In this document: positions 1-15,674 of the stretch, piece by piece | How positions within the stretch are numbered: position 1 is the stretch's first letter | Layout of the letters: every line of letters starts with the position of its first letter | NCBI GenBank assembly: GCA_036897625.1 | Contig: JAYMTA010000815.1 | Span: forward strand, 1 to 23,981 | Source: Pelargonium cotyledonis | Lineage: Eukaryota > Streptophyta > Magnoliopsida > Geraniales > Geraniaceae | Length of the DNA stretch: 23,981 bases | Direction: 5' to 3' | Position numbers and translations under genes: made by a program | The notes under the pieces: generated by a model | Told to the model about the DNA's origin: nothing | What the model saw: only the letters and a program-made list of their open reading frames with translations | Database searches by the model: none

Positions 1-300
1 AATTTAAGTTAAGGGTCTGTTTGGTGATGTTTATTTTTTAATGAGAATAGTATTTTAGTCTTTTTATCACCTTGAACGAGTTTTGGATGGAAAAAAGGAA
101 GAAAATTTTTGTGACATACTTTAGGTTAACCAATAGTTACAAACTAAACTTCAGGGTATATATGTATAAAAGATGTATACTTTAAGATAGATAGTTGTAA
201 TTTTCTATTGAAACTCATTTTCGACCAAATGGGCCTAAAATAAGGTCTCACCGATCACAATTTTGTTGATCCATTTCGAATTTGGGTTTACAATAAATCC
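1..300. other. Upstream flank of the CDC5 gene
   Basis: AT-rich, non-coding flank. No open frame with codon structure was seen on either strand. A CCAAT-type word lies near 129 (accaat), but no clear TATA box could be tied to a start site. The promoter of the gene starting at 607 should lie here, since the GA-rich leader begins close to 320. Confidence 0.4.
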
Positions 301-324
301 AGCATTTCGCATGTGCCATAAACT

Positions 325-6114
<5,790 letters not shown>

Positions 6115-6700
6115 AGGATCGTTATCGGATGGAGAAAGTTTGATGACTTCATCATCTGAGGATGAGGATGTCTTGTACGGTCTTCAGGTAAACATGTTTG
6201 CTATATGCGACCTTCAGGTTTCCTTAGTTATCACATAATTTTGCGATTATTGTGTCTATCATCAGAACATGGCTCAGTACTGCTCTGTATTGTCTTGTTG
6301 AAACACAATCAGGTCACGTGTATGAATGTAACTGTTATTGGATTGAGAAACTGTATTGTTGCCTTGGTGTTTTTTGAAGTATAATATACTGTTTTGTCAT
6401 TAGAATAGCATCCCTTTGTTGACATAATTTGTTCAGACTTTATGGATTTCTAGATTCATGTTTCATTGAGATTGAGATTTCCATTTTGAATTAGATTTTT
6501 ACTAATTCGCATCTCCTTACTTGTACAATTTGATCTCTTCCACTCTTCCTAAGATGGATCAAATGTGATTTACATTCTCATTACCTCATTTTTTATTTTA
6601 AGGGTTGAAACTTCAAAAATTTGTATCTGTGTTTGAGAAAAGGACAAGAGCCCAGAGAAAATTACTTGTTTTTCGAGACCCGCTCTATGTTCTAGTTTGA
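6115..6700 (+). other. Probable 3'UTR and terminator region of CDC5
   Basis: T-rich sequence after the stop at 6112-6114. No canonical AATAAA was found in the first several hundred bases, so the cleavage site cannot be placed; plant genes often lack the exact hexamer. A GT (gtaaac) at 6188 preceded by CAG could be a 3'UTR splice donor, but no acceptor could be assigned. Confidence 0.4.
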
Positions 6701-8100
6701 AATTTTATTTAATTTCATATTACTTTTGGGATGAATGTCCTTTTTATTTTTGGTTTTTTTGTATAACCGGTCGAGATTATGTTAAGAAATCAAACAACTA
6801 AAACAACCAAAGTCCTACGGAAAACGAGAGAAAGATTACATGAAAATCTTCTCCAAAACATGCAATGCGAGTAATTACTATAAAGATAACTTAAACGCTT
6901 ACGTTAAGCAAACAATAATCTTCCAACCAGCTGTTGCTTTATGTTTCTTACTTGCTCTTGGATTCTGAATTGTTACTGCATTTTTTTTATCACATTCTTC
7001 TTGTGAGTCTTCTCAATACACCTTCTAGTTGTGACTCTGAAACGATATTTGAATCTTGAACCCAAATCCAAATGATGAAAATACGAAGAACTATTCTTCT
7101 TCGTCACACTTGAGACTTGAGAGAGGTTGGGATATAACTGAATCCAAATACTTGTCTTCAGTAACGGGACGAACGTTGTTAGTAGTTTAATTTTCCCTGA
7201 TAATACATGAAATATATTTTATATATAAAAATTCTGAAAAATAAGATTCAAAATTCATAAATGCTAGCCATGATTTGTCATATACCTCAGTGATTCTCAT
7301 TGTCATTTGGATTACAATTATATAAATCCATATTGCAAAGACTAAGTAAGGTATATGGTAATGCAAGTAATTATAGACTGTTGTGTGTGAAGCTTTCAAC
7401 TACATGAATTTTGTTTATGATATTGTAGCTTTTTTCTGGCTAAGTTTGGTTCAAGTTAGTGTCAAGGTACTGTAACGTGGGGTTGATTAGTTCATTAACC
7501 ATTTCAACCAAATCCATCATATTAAAAAAAAAAAAATCATATTTGGACCATCTAAAATAATTCGATTTGAACTTGTGAATTATGAAATCAAATCGAGTTG
7601 AAGTCATCGGACATGCAAAGTGTGTAAATTGAAATAACTATGTGATTCTTAACAACTATTAGGATAAGCAGTTTAAGATGTTTGATCTTCTCTTATCTCA
7701 TGCTCGTGCCTCTCGTAAAGTCGTTGGTATTGCCGATAAGAATAAATAAACTATTAGTTGAGATTCTTATTTTAGTTTCTAGAAATGAAAACATTTAAGA
7801 TTGATGCATTTGGAAATTGCAATGCATATCAACAACAGTTGCTGACCAAAAAAGAGTAGGTAGTGACACTGACTCTATCCATCCAAATAACATGCCATGC
7901 TTCTTTCATTCAATCCAACTTTATCTTTCCAATTAAGATTCACCAAAATGGAACATAATTGGTTGCTACATAACCCATTGCTTCATACATTGTATTTCTC
8001 TCAAATTTTGTATATAAATATATGTTATGCAAAGTGATGCCATGAACCAAATGTTTATTTTATCTCATTCTCATCTATACTAAGCCAAAGGAAGAAGAAA
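6701..8100. other. Intergenic DNA, no supported gene
   Basis: AT-rich sequence without convincing coding structure. The - strand at about 6900-7170 has protein-like segments interrupted by three stops, too weak to call (see rejected items). Short A runs (near 7525) and TA runs occur. No RNA gene or complete mobile element was seen. Confidence 0.5.
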
Positions 8101-8138
8101 ATAAGATGGCCTCTCACTATATATATTTGTTTGTGTAA

Positions 8139-8218
8139 TTTTGGATAGAAGCAATCACTTTATTTTTTATTTTTATGAACACAATCACTTTATTTTGGAT
8201 AGATGTAGTCACTTTATT
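8139..8218 (+). repeat. Short imperfect direct repeat, about 54-bp period
   Basis: A 26-base segment beginning ttttggataga and ending cactttatt at 8139-8164 recurs at 8193-8218 with 3 differences. A further partial copy (caatcactttatt) lies between them at about 8182-8194. This looks like a local duplication; no coding role is seen. Confidence 0.75.
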
Positions 8219-8380
8219 AAATCTTATGTGCATTTGATAAATTATAAATGTAATTTAATTAAAGTGCAGCATAATTGACGTGTTATATTTTATAAATTAA
8301 TGTATCATATATGATTCAATTTTTAGAATATATTATAACATTACTCTTGAAGGTATTTCATTACAATTAATACAATAAAT

Positions 8381-8421
8381 AACACTCCCTTCATGTGAGG
8401 CTCGCATGTGAAGGGAGTGTT
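8381..8421. repeat. Imperfect inverted repeat (hairpin), about 20-bp arms
   Basis: Left arm aacactcccttcatgtgagg and right arm 8401-8421 are near-complementary. The outer 13 bases (aacactcccttca / tgaagggagtgtt) pair perfectly and the inner part has a small indel. The segment is GC-richer than its surroundings. Similar 'cactccct...agggagtg' palindromes accompany dispersed repeats in plants, so it may be a transposon end; the family is not identified. Confidence 0.7.
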
Positions 8422-8679
8422 GAAGTGGTGACTAAAGCGTTACACATTGATAAAACGTAAAATAATGTGCATAGTTCAACATTGAAATTTAACGATCAAC
8501 ACTATTTCATTATCTATTTCTGAAGTGTCTTTTAGTGTTTTCATTCTCATTTAGTTGTGGATACGGCAACAATTTCTCTCATTTTTCCGTGAACTTTTAA
8601 TGACTAGCTTATATAACAGTTTTCAACATCTTCTTTTCTCTTTTTCTCTTTTGAAGGAGAAAGTGAAAACTTTATTAAT

Positions 8680-9065
8680 AGATTAAATCATCATATATAT
8701 ATATAAGGGAATAGGATTAACATGACCCACACATAACTCGAGACAGATACAAACGACCTACCAATACAATGTGCTACTTTGTTTGCATACCCCTTAACAA
8801 AAACAAACTCAATACAATCAAAATGAGAAACCAATGACATAATGTCTCAATAATTTGACCCCGAGCACTGGAGTTCTCCTTTCCGGTCTTCAACACGTGG
8901 ACAACCTAAAAACCGTCTGATTCAACTATACTATTTCTTACAACCCCACTCGATAATCCAACTGTGAGTCTCCTTAATTAATGGTTAAGGCCTCCACCAA
9001 GCAAGGGTCAAGGAAGCCTTGCCAGCATGACCGGCCGCCTCCCAGGACGTCCCGACATGATCCCG
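8680..9065 (-). mobile_element. Decayed RNase H (RVT_3-like) domain of a LINE-type retrotransposon
   Basis: Read on the - strand from 9065 downwards, the pieces of a plant LINE-associated RNase H domain appear in order across frameshifts and stops. These are WIIEWGCK (about 8961-8938); VESDGF, a stop, then VVHVLKTGK (about 8927-8880), carrying the ESD catalytic Asp; and DIMSLVSHF to VKGYANKVAHCIGRS (about 8850-8755). A VSVSSYVWV-like C-terminal tail ends near 8690. The NKVAH-(I/L)-(G/A)-R motif and its spacing to ESD match this family. At least two frameshifts and two stops make it a pseudogene. Its higher GC content than the flanks also fits an insertion. The upstream reverse transcriptase is absent, so this is a 5'-truncated or eroded copy. 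Confidence 0.75.
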
Positions 9066-9246
9066 AACTACCCAACCCCCAGGCGGATCTGAACTTGCCA
9101 TTATTATTATTAATATATTTCTATTACCACTGTGGAGCAAAAAGAAATTGTGTGAAATTTGAACTAGCCCTTATAGATTTGCTCAATATGGTTCAAAAAT
9201 AGAAAAGAAAATCAAAACAGGTTGATGTGGCTCCACCTACAAGTAA

Positions 9247-9647
9247 TTTGGATGTATTAGCAAATTAATACTAGTAAGTTGGAAGGTTTGATCATGATGT
9301 TTCATAGGAGTTTGTTAACTTTTAAGGAAATTAGATACTGTATGGTCATTAACAATAATATATTTTCATAGAAAATTATAAGCATCTTATATATAAGTGT
9401 ATGTTTAACAACTTTTAATTAAAAAATTAAAAAAATCTTAATATTATAATTTGTTTTAATTTATATATCCATTCACACTTAACTAACCTTTGCTGGTAAA
9501 CAACTAACATTGATTAAAAAATATAGTTTGAGACTTTGAGGGAAAAGTCTCGACTTTGAGGGAAAAGTCTCTATTTAAATTGAAATATATTTTGAGGGAT
9601 TAAAATATAATTTGAATGCATTCACAAATTAATACTAGTAGGTTAGA
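9247..9647 (+). repeat. Pair of 37-bp direct repeats 364 bp apart
   Basis: 9247-9283 and 9611-9647 share 31 of 37 bases around the core caaattaatactagta. The intervening DNA is AT-rich and non-coding and contains the 20-bp tandem unit at 9532-9571. This could be the edges of a duplicated segment or ends of a short direct-repeat element; no TG...CA LTR ends are evident. Confidence 0.65.
9532..9571. repeat. Perfect 20-bp tandem duplication, each unit a small hairpin
   Basis: The 20-base unit gactttgagggaaaagtctc occurs twice without any difference (9532-9551, 9552-9571). Each unit can fold because gacttt pairs with aaagtc around gaggga. The exact identity suggests a recent slippage duplication. 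Confidence 0.9.
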
Positions 9648-9840
9648 CCATGTTAAATATCTGAAATTCACTATTTTTGTAAAAAAAATTTAAAAAGTCT
9701 ACTTGATAATATAATAAAAAAACTAAAAAACAATGAGCAATTTGGAAACTTATACTAAATAGTACAAAATTTCATAGGTTCCATTCTCATCCAATGGCTT
9801 TACAAGACTACCTTCCAAGATAGAAAAATGTCAATTAGAG

Positions 9841-10145
9841 CCGTTAATTTGTATCGGGACACAACACGACAAAAATTTAGCGTGTTTGTACTCGTGTATC
9901 TTGTATCGTCTCGTGCTCGTGTTGAGTTGTCACAACATTCATGTGCGATTGATTAACCATGTTTTGACACACACAATTAAGGGTGTACTTGTAAGTTAAT
10001 CTTAATAACATATCAAATTTGTTGGGTCGTGTCATGCCAAATGTGTTGGATAGAGTTGAGTCAAATATTTTGTAACTATCGTGCATTGTCAACTTGATTC
10101 ATTTAATTATTGTGTTAAACGTGTCATGTTTATATATGTTCATTA
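9841..10145. repeat. Degraded 'cgtgt'-rich dispersed repeat, MITE-like
   Basis: This stretch has many copies of cgtgt/gtcgtgt-type words (tagcgtgtttgtactcgtgt, gtcgtgtcatg, aacgtgtcatg) and lacks codon structure. It resembles a common plant non-autonomous repeat rich in cgtgtcgtgt and cgtgttaacgtgtcatg. Terminal repeats and target duplication could not be delimited, so the ends are approximate. Confidence 0.45.
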
Positions 10146-11100
10146 GTCGTTCAATGAACATTTGATAGGTTCATTAACTCTTTTTTTTTTTTAATTTTCT
10201 TATAGAAAACATTTATTTTGTGATAAATGGAGTAATTTAATACACAAAAATTATTCACATTTTGGAATGTAGTGGATTGATGGAACTTGGAACCATTCAA
10301 ATTGGACTGCTTTAATTCAGTGAAATTTTACAATTCAATGAACATTTCATATTTGAAAATGTGCCAGATAAACATACTCACATTTTGTAATTATATACTA
10401 CCATTTTTATCAAATGTACATAATAATTTTTTGACAATTTCTGGTAGAACATGCATGCATAAATATTAATATTAATAAAAAGTGCATGAAAATTTTCCAA
10501 AAATAAAAATGTTCTTATCACTTGTCAACAACAATGAAATTGGCCCACTTTATACTAGTGATATTTTTGGAGTAAAAAAACAAATGAGATGAGACCAAAA
10601 CAAAACATACAAAAACAAAACAGGAAAGAGAAAAGCTCACAAGAACTGATTAGCTTTCAATAGAGTAAAAGTTAAAAACTGAATTGTAGGCAGGTGAATT
10701 GTCCGATCTCTCAAGAAGAATCTGGGTGATGTGTAATGGGTATTTACCATTTAATAAATTATATATATTTTTAATATTTTTTTTCATTATTTTTCACCAA
10801 TCACAAAATGACAAGTGTTATTTTTGCATGTGACAATAATTTAAACTATAAAAATGTAGATGTATGTGTGATGTAAAATATAATTATTTTTATTTCTGAA
10901 AAAATATATTTTGTTGGAATATTTTTCAACTTACTTTTCTAAATAACCAAATTCAATTAATTATAACCTCACTTGAGTTACTAATACATCTACCTGCACT
11001 GTTTTTATATATATAGAATAATTGGAATTAATTTTTTTTTAAAGAAGAATTTAAATTTTTTTATTAAGCCATTTTAGCCAACAACTTACCACTCTGCTAT
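10146..11100. promoter_or_regulatory. AT-rich upstream region and probable promoter of the threonine aldolase gene
   Basis: No gene seen. A TATA-like run (tatatatata, 11006-11015) lies roughly 100-200 bases before the inferred 5'UTR exon, which ends at 11220. Plant TATA runs are common by chance in AT-rich DNA, so this assignment is only plausible. Confidence 0.35.
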
Positions 11101-11220
11101 TTTTGCCTACATAAACCACAAGTTTCATTCTCTATTTTTCATTGATTTGGTGTCACTTTTCTAGGCTGCCACTACTACTGGTTCAGGTTTCTCCTGTGAT
11201 TCTTCTTTTTTTCTCTTTTC

Positions 11221-12171
11221 GTGAGTACTTTTCATGACCAAAGATTCATCACCCAAGTGGGAATTTTTGCATGTACATTCATGGAATCATGCATGAATTT
11301 AGTGGGGTTAAGTTGAGACTTGAGATTCTTTAGCACTTGATTTTATTTAGGATTGTGTAAGCACTAAGCACCATACACCACCACTCAAGTTTATGATATT
11401 CCCATGTTTCTCTGGCTCATTTTGCTGCTTGACATGCAATAGACAATTGTGGGTTTCATGGTTTCTCAATCCTCTTATTGGGGTTTTGCTTGTTTTCTAT
11501 GATAAGAGTCTGAGAAAATGTTGTGGTGGTTTTGCATGGAATCAAATTGGGTTTCTTTTTCGCTGGAAAACTGTGTTTGGTTTTTGAAAATGTGTTTGTG
11601 GGTTTTGCTGATTAGATCATTTCCCTTGAAGATTTTCAGTGTTTCTGTGTTTATGCAGTAATTGAAGAACTGGGCAACCATTGCAACCAAGGAAATTTGC
11701 AGAAATCAAACACAGTTTGCTTATTATATGTATGTATATTTGTTGAATTTCAGTTCCTATAAAGTAGGGGATAAGTTTTCTTACTAGAATCAGTTCAGTT
11801 GTTGAATTTTTTGATTATGCCCTTTGACCCTCTTTTTAATGATCACCACCTACAAAAGTGGTGACCACAAGACCCACATAGATTTAGGTTGTTCATATTC
11901 TATTTTCTGAATTTATCTGAATAATCTTGATTTTAACCACCAAACAATTTGATTCTGTTATAATCTTTCTGTTAATTTTAAAACATTTGAAAGCTCTTTG
12001 AGAATCTGATAGTTTTATTATCTGATAATGGTGACAAAGGAGCAATGTTGTGAGAATCCATGTACTTGGAATTTCTTTTGAGTTCTTAAATTTCATTTCG
12101 TGCTTTGATTTTGCACCTCTCGTTTTTTTCGATATGTAATTGTTCTGTTCATTTTGATGATCTTATTACAG
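11221..12171 (+). other. Probable 5'UTR intron of the threonine aldolase gene
   Basis: A strong donor (gtgagtact at 11221) follows a pyrimidine-rich leader-like stretch, and a strong acceptor (ttattacag) ends at 12171, 23 bases before the start codon at 12195. T-rich composition fits an intron. A leader intron of this kind would place the promoter near 11000. Inferred from signals only; the exact 5' exon is unproven. Confidence 0.5.
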
Positions 12172-12194
12172 TTTCTGGATCTGCTTTAGTGAAA

Positions 12195-15100
12195 ATGGTG
12201 ACAAAGACGGTTGATCTTCGCTCTGATACGGTCACGAAGCCAACAGAAGCGATGAGGGCTGCGATGGCAACTGCTGATGTTGATGATGATGTGTTGGGTA
12301 GTGACCCGACAGCATTTCGCTTAGAAGCTGAGATGGCGAGGATCACGGGCAAAGAAGCGGGTCTGTTTGTTCCTTCGGGCACAATGGGCAACCTCATCAG
12401 TGTGCTTGTTCATTGTGAAATCAGAGGAAGTGAGGTCATTCTTGGAGACAATTCTCATATCCATATTTACGAGAATGGAGGTATTGCTACCATTGGCGGT
12501 GTGCATCCTAGACCCGTTAAGAATAATGAAGATGGAACTATGGATCTTGATTTGATCGAAGCCGCTATCAGAAATCCTAACTGGGAGCTCGTGTATCCGA
12601 CTACAAGGCTTATCTGCTTGGAGAACTCACATGCAAAGTGAGGGCAATTCTTTAGCTTTCAAAACGAATTATTTTCAGTAATTTACTTAAAACTTACGAG
12701 AAACCCTTTTCAATTTTATTATGTTCTTTGCTACTTAAATTTGTTCGCAATGGTAAGCTTGTTGTTCAAGTGCAAAAGCAGGAGAAGTCTGCATACCTAA
12801 ATGACCCTCCCATACCCAAAATGGTGGGAGCTTCGTGCACTTGGCCACCTTTTTTCCGGGTTTTTGTTCTTGTATGAGAGGAGTCATAAAATGGTTTTCT
12901 TTATAATTTTGGTCATGTTACAAGTTTTCACGGTTATGCAATTGGAGATCTTGGAAAGGAGATCCGAAATGTGCACTTAACTTTTGTGCGATCATCGGAA
13001 GTTAGTTAAAAGTCATGGATTCTGCATATTTTTGGCTTAAGCATGTAGTTGCATTAGAGTTTTGATTATAAAAAAAAAAAAAAAAAATCACTTGCATGTT
13101 CTTACATGTGGTTTCTTACGATGCGGGCTTTTCCAAATGTAGCACTGGTGGGAGATGCCTATCTGCAGAGTATACAGACAAAGTGGGAGAGATAGCGAAG
13201 AAGCATGGTTTGAAGCTTCACATCGATGGAGCTCGTATTTTTAATGCCTCAATTGTGAGTAAAATCTATTTGGCCCGTTTATTTGTGTGGTAGTACATAC
13301 ATTTCAATAATCTCATGCTCTAGGAATAACAATTATCGATGTAATTTCTTGGATTTGTATTGAAACGCTCTCACTCATCTTCGAGCCAAATCGCATCATC
13401 ATTCCTAAACCTGTTTTGGTCACTAATATCTTATTTTTGTCCCATACACATCGCTAATGGAGTGTAACATTTGCTGTCAGGCACTTGGAGTTCCTGTTGA
13501 TCGGCTTGTGAAGGCTGCTGATTCAGTTTCGGTATGTTGCATTTCTTAACTATCCATATTGTTTTTTACTCTACTTTTGTTCAAATTATCCACTCTATAT
13601 GATGTAACGGACCAAAATTTCTCTTCTTTTTAAAATGTCTAAATCACGTGTTAACAAATGTTATACTCATGATGTTGTTTTTGTTATCTCAAATTCTTTC
13701 ACCAGGTATGTCTATCGAAAGGTTTGGGTGCTCCCGTTGGGACTGTCATTGTTGGTTCCCAGAGCTTCATTACCAAGGTATTTTCACTTAGTTACAAAAC
13801 CCGACTCTTTTCTGGTTCTTTGAGCATTATCATTTAACAGTCTATTACGCCTAAATTATTAGGCTAGAAGGCTCAGGAAAACCTTGGGCGGTGGAATGAG
13901 ACAGATTGGAATCATATGCGCAGCCGCTTTAGTTGCAATACAGGAGAGCGTTCCAAAGCTGGAGGGCGATCACAAGAACGCTAAGACTTTAGCAGGTACT
14001 TTAATGTTGGATTTGAATTCATATACAACTCTCAAGCTCTTATTTTACTTTGGTTGCTGTTACTAACTTTTTTCCGATTTTACTCTTCAGAGGGACTAAG
14101 TCAGATGAAAGGACTTCGCGTAGATATTGCCTCAGTCGAGACTAATATAGTGAGTACCTTAGATACCAACTTGGACATACCGAAAAAATGAACGAGTGTT
14201 TTATAATGTGAAGTACAGAATTCTGTATTAATATTGATATTCATTTTGGTTCCCCCATGAGCAGGTGTATTTTGATATAGTAGAGGGGTCAAACATCTCG
14301 GGAACGAAGTTGTGCAAGCACTTGGCAGAACATGGTATACTGGTGACACCGGATACCCCATCCAGGTCTGTCTTAGCCCTCTGATAATGTTTAAGACCCA
14401 TGAATTTTGTTACGTTTTCTCTTTTGATTCCTTTCTGTCTTGGTCCTTCAGACGAAAACTTTCGAATGTGCTCTTGTCTAGCTTAAAAAATTTGAACATG
14501 TATGTATGGTTGTTTCCCTTGGATCACAAAACCCGTGTTACTGGAGAAACAAGAACTTGGTTAGATAGAGATAGGATAGACACAAGGGTTATTCTCACAA
14601 CAGTTTCTCTGCAAAAGCCAAAAGCCTGGTTAAGATTGTATACGTAAATAACCATCCTCAGACCTCACAATAGTAGGAGCCACGTGTACAGGACCATCCC
14701 CATATTGTCATTTGGGATGAAAGAACATCATTGTACTAGTATAGAAACTAGAACCCGGGTTCATCTAATGCGGGATTCACATAACACACAAGTCACAACC
14801 GTGGGACCCTTATGCACTTAGTCACCCTTTGGACAGAGTACACACCAGTTTGCACTTGTGTCCCCTTATTGATTTTGGTTTTAAACAAATAAGAGTCCGG
14901 ATCCATGCATAGTACTGTCTCTAAGGGACACGTAAATGATTCGAACATATGCTAGCATTTAGCGACATTTTCACAAACTTGCACTTGTCATTGTTCCCAG
15001 AATTAGGCTTGTTCTTCACCACCAAATTTCAGAAAGTGACGTGCAGTACACATTATCATGCGTACAGGTGATTATCATATGACTCAAATTACTTAATGAT

Positions 15101-15211
15101 CCTCACTTTCTATGCTCGTTGTTTAAATGTTAACGTGCTGCTAACTTGTTATCTGTTGATTGAATGTTGCAGCAAGTTGTTAGCGGAACAGAGGGCGAAA
15201 ATGGCTACTAG
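12195..15211 (+). CDS. THA1: Low-specificity L-threonine (L-allo-threonine) aldolase, PLP-dependent
   Basis: Nine coding exons: 12195-12637, 13143-13254, 13481-13531, 13706-13777, 13863-13995, 14091-14149, 14265-14365, 15001-15067, 15173-15211. All introns are GT-AG and frames join cleanly to 358 aa, the length recalled for Arabidopsis THA1. The enzyme splits L-threonine and L-allo-threonine to glycine and acetaldehyde, in the cytosol as far as known, and helps set free Thr and Gly levels in seeds and seedlings. Visible motifs: N-terminal VDLRSDTVTKPT; SGTMGN at 61-66 (PLP phosphate loop); H88 in SHIHIYENGG (the ring-stacking His); D176 and R179 in HIDGAR (PLP nitrogen and phosphate contacts); and K207 in LSKGLGAPVG, the Schiff-base lysine. 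All key residues are intact. Start: the ATG at 12195 opens the conserved VDLRSD block and lies just after a splice acceptor. The last exon is short and encodes QVVSGTEGENGY; another acceptor would extend the C-terminus. An AATAAA lies at 15342-15347. Introns 1 and 7 hold SINE-like remnants. Confidence 0.95.
12728..12860 (+). mobile_element. Degraded tRNA-derived SINE (Au-like 3' body) in THA1 intron 1
   Basis: The segment gcaaaagcaggagaagtctg, then cataccta...gaccctcccatacccaaaatggtgggagcttcgtgcac...ggccacc and a T run follows, word for word in order, the 3' body of Au/TS-type plant SINEs. Those have aaaagcagggtaaggctgcgt, then accct-cccagacccc, gtgggagct, gtgcac, and a T-rich tail. The 5' tRNA-like half appears truncated (only gcaatggtaagcttgttgt remains). 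It lies in intron 12638-13142 in the same direction as the gene. Family recognition is from memory. Confidence 0.6.
14545..14700 (+). mobile_element. Degraded Au-like SINE in THA1 intron 7
   Basis: Inside the 635-bp intron 14366-15000. From about 14585 the order gggttattctcac (worn B-box), aacagtttctctgcaaaagc, ggttaagattgtatacg, accatcctcagacctcac, aatagtaggagccacgtgta matches the plan of Au-type SINEs (B-box, cctctctgcaaaagcag, gtaaggctgcgtac, accctcctcagacccc, gtgggagcctcgtgcac). An A-box-like acttggttaga lies about 35 bases before the B-box. Same orientation as the gene. It seems too diverged to be active. Confidence 0.6.
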
Positions 15212-15341
15212 CGATGGATCATTCCGAAGACGGATCTTAGTTTCCCATAATGATGAACTATTTTGCAAGAATAGTATAATTTAAGTGTATTTGTGAACCT
15301 TGTGGTGATGTTTTGGATGGTTATTTAGCATTTTAGCTAGA

Positions 15342-15347
15342 AATAAA
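15342..15347 (+). terminator. Polyadenylation signal AATAAA downstream of THA1
   Basis: The canonical hexamer lies 131 bases after the stop codon at 15209-15211 and is followed by T/GT-rich sequence (tttatttgtttgtctg), a usual arrangement for plant 3' end formation. Confidence 0.6.
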
Positions 15348-15674
15348 TTTATTTGTTTGTCTGCATCGTCTAGTTGTACCTTTTTTGTCTGCTATATCAT
15401 AGAACTTTTAAATATATATATATTCTCTGAATTTCAGTTTTAAGTTATCACATCAGGATTTGTCACATGAGAGGCCAATAATGTCTGTAGAATTTGAAAT
15501 TCTGAGTTCCTAAATAATCTTCCTTTGAAATGGGTTAAAGAAGCGCACTAAAGTTTGTCGATTTCTTGCATCCGAATGTAGAAATAGTCTTTTTGAACAT
15601 TTTCAAAATATGAAATTTTGGGGGATGGAGCCAGAGGCTTGGATCCTTCGTAGGCCAGACTTTAAGGAAATGCA

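Noticed and set aside
6900-7170. Possible protein fragment on the - strand (segments such as RPVTEDKYLDSVISQPLSS)
   Set aside because: At least three in-frame stops, no recognised family and no splice sites that restore a frame. It may be a very old pseudogene fragment or chance.
8690-8704. TA-dinucleotide run
   Set aside because: Short simple repeat, typical of AT-rich plant DNA; no further meaning seen.
8981-9202. 73-aa + strand open frame, proline-rich
   Set aside because: It overlaps the decayed RNase H remnant read on the other strand. Its composition follows the GC-rich antisense sequence, and it ends in a low-complexity AT stretch.
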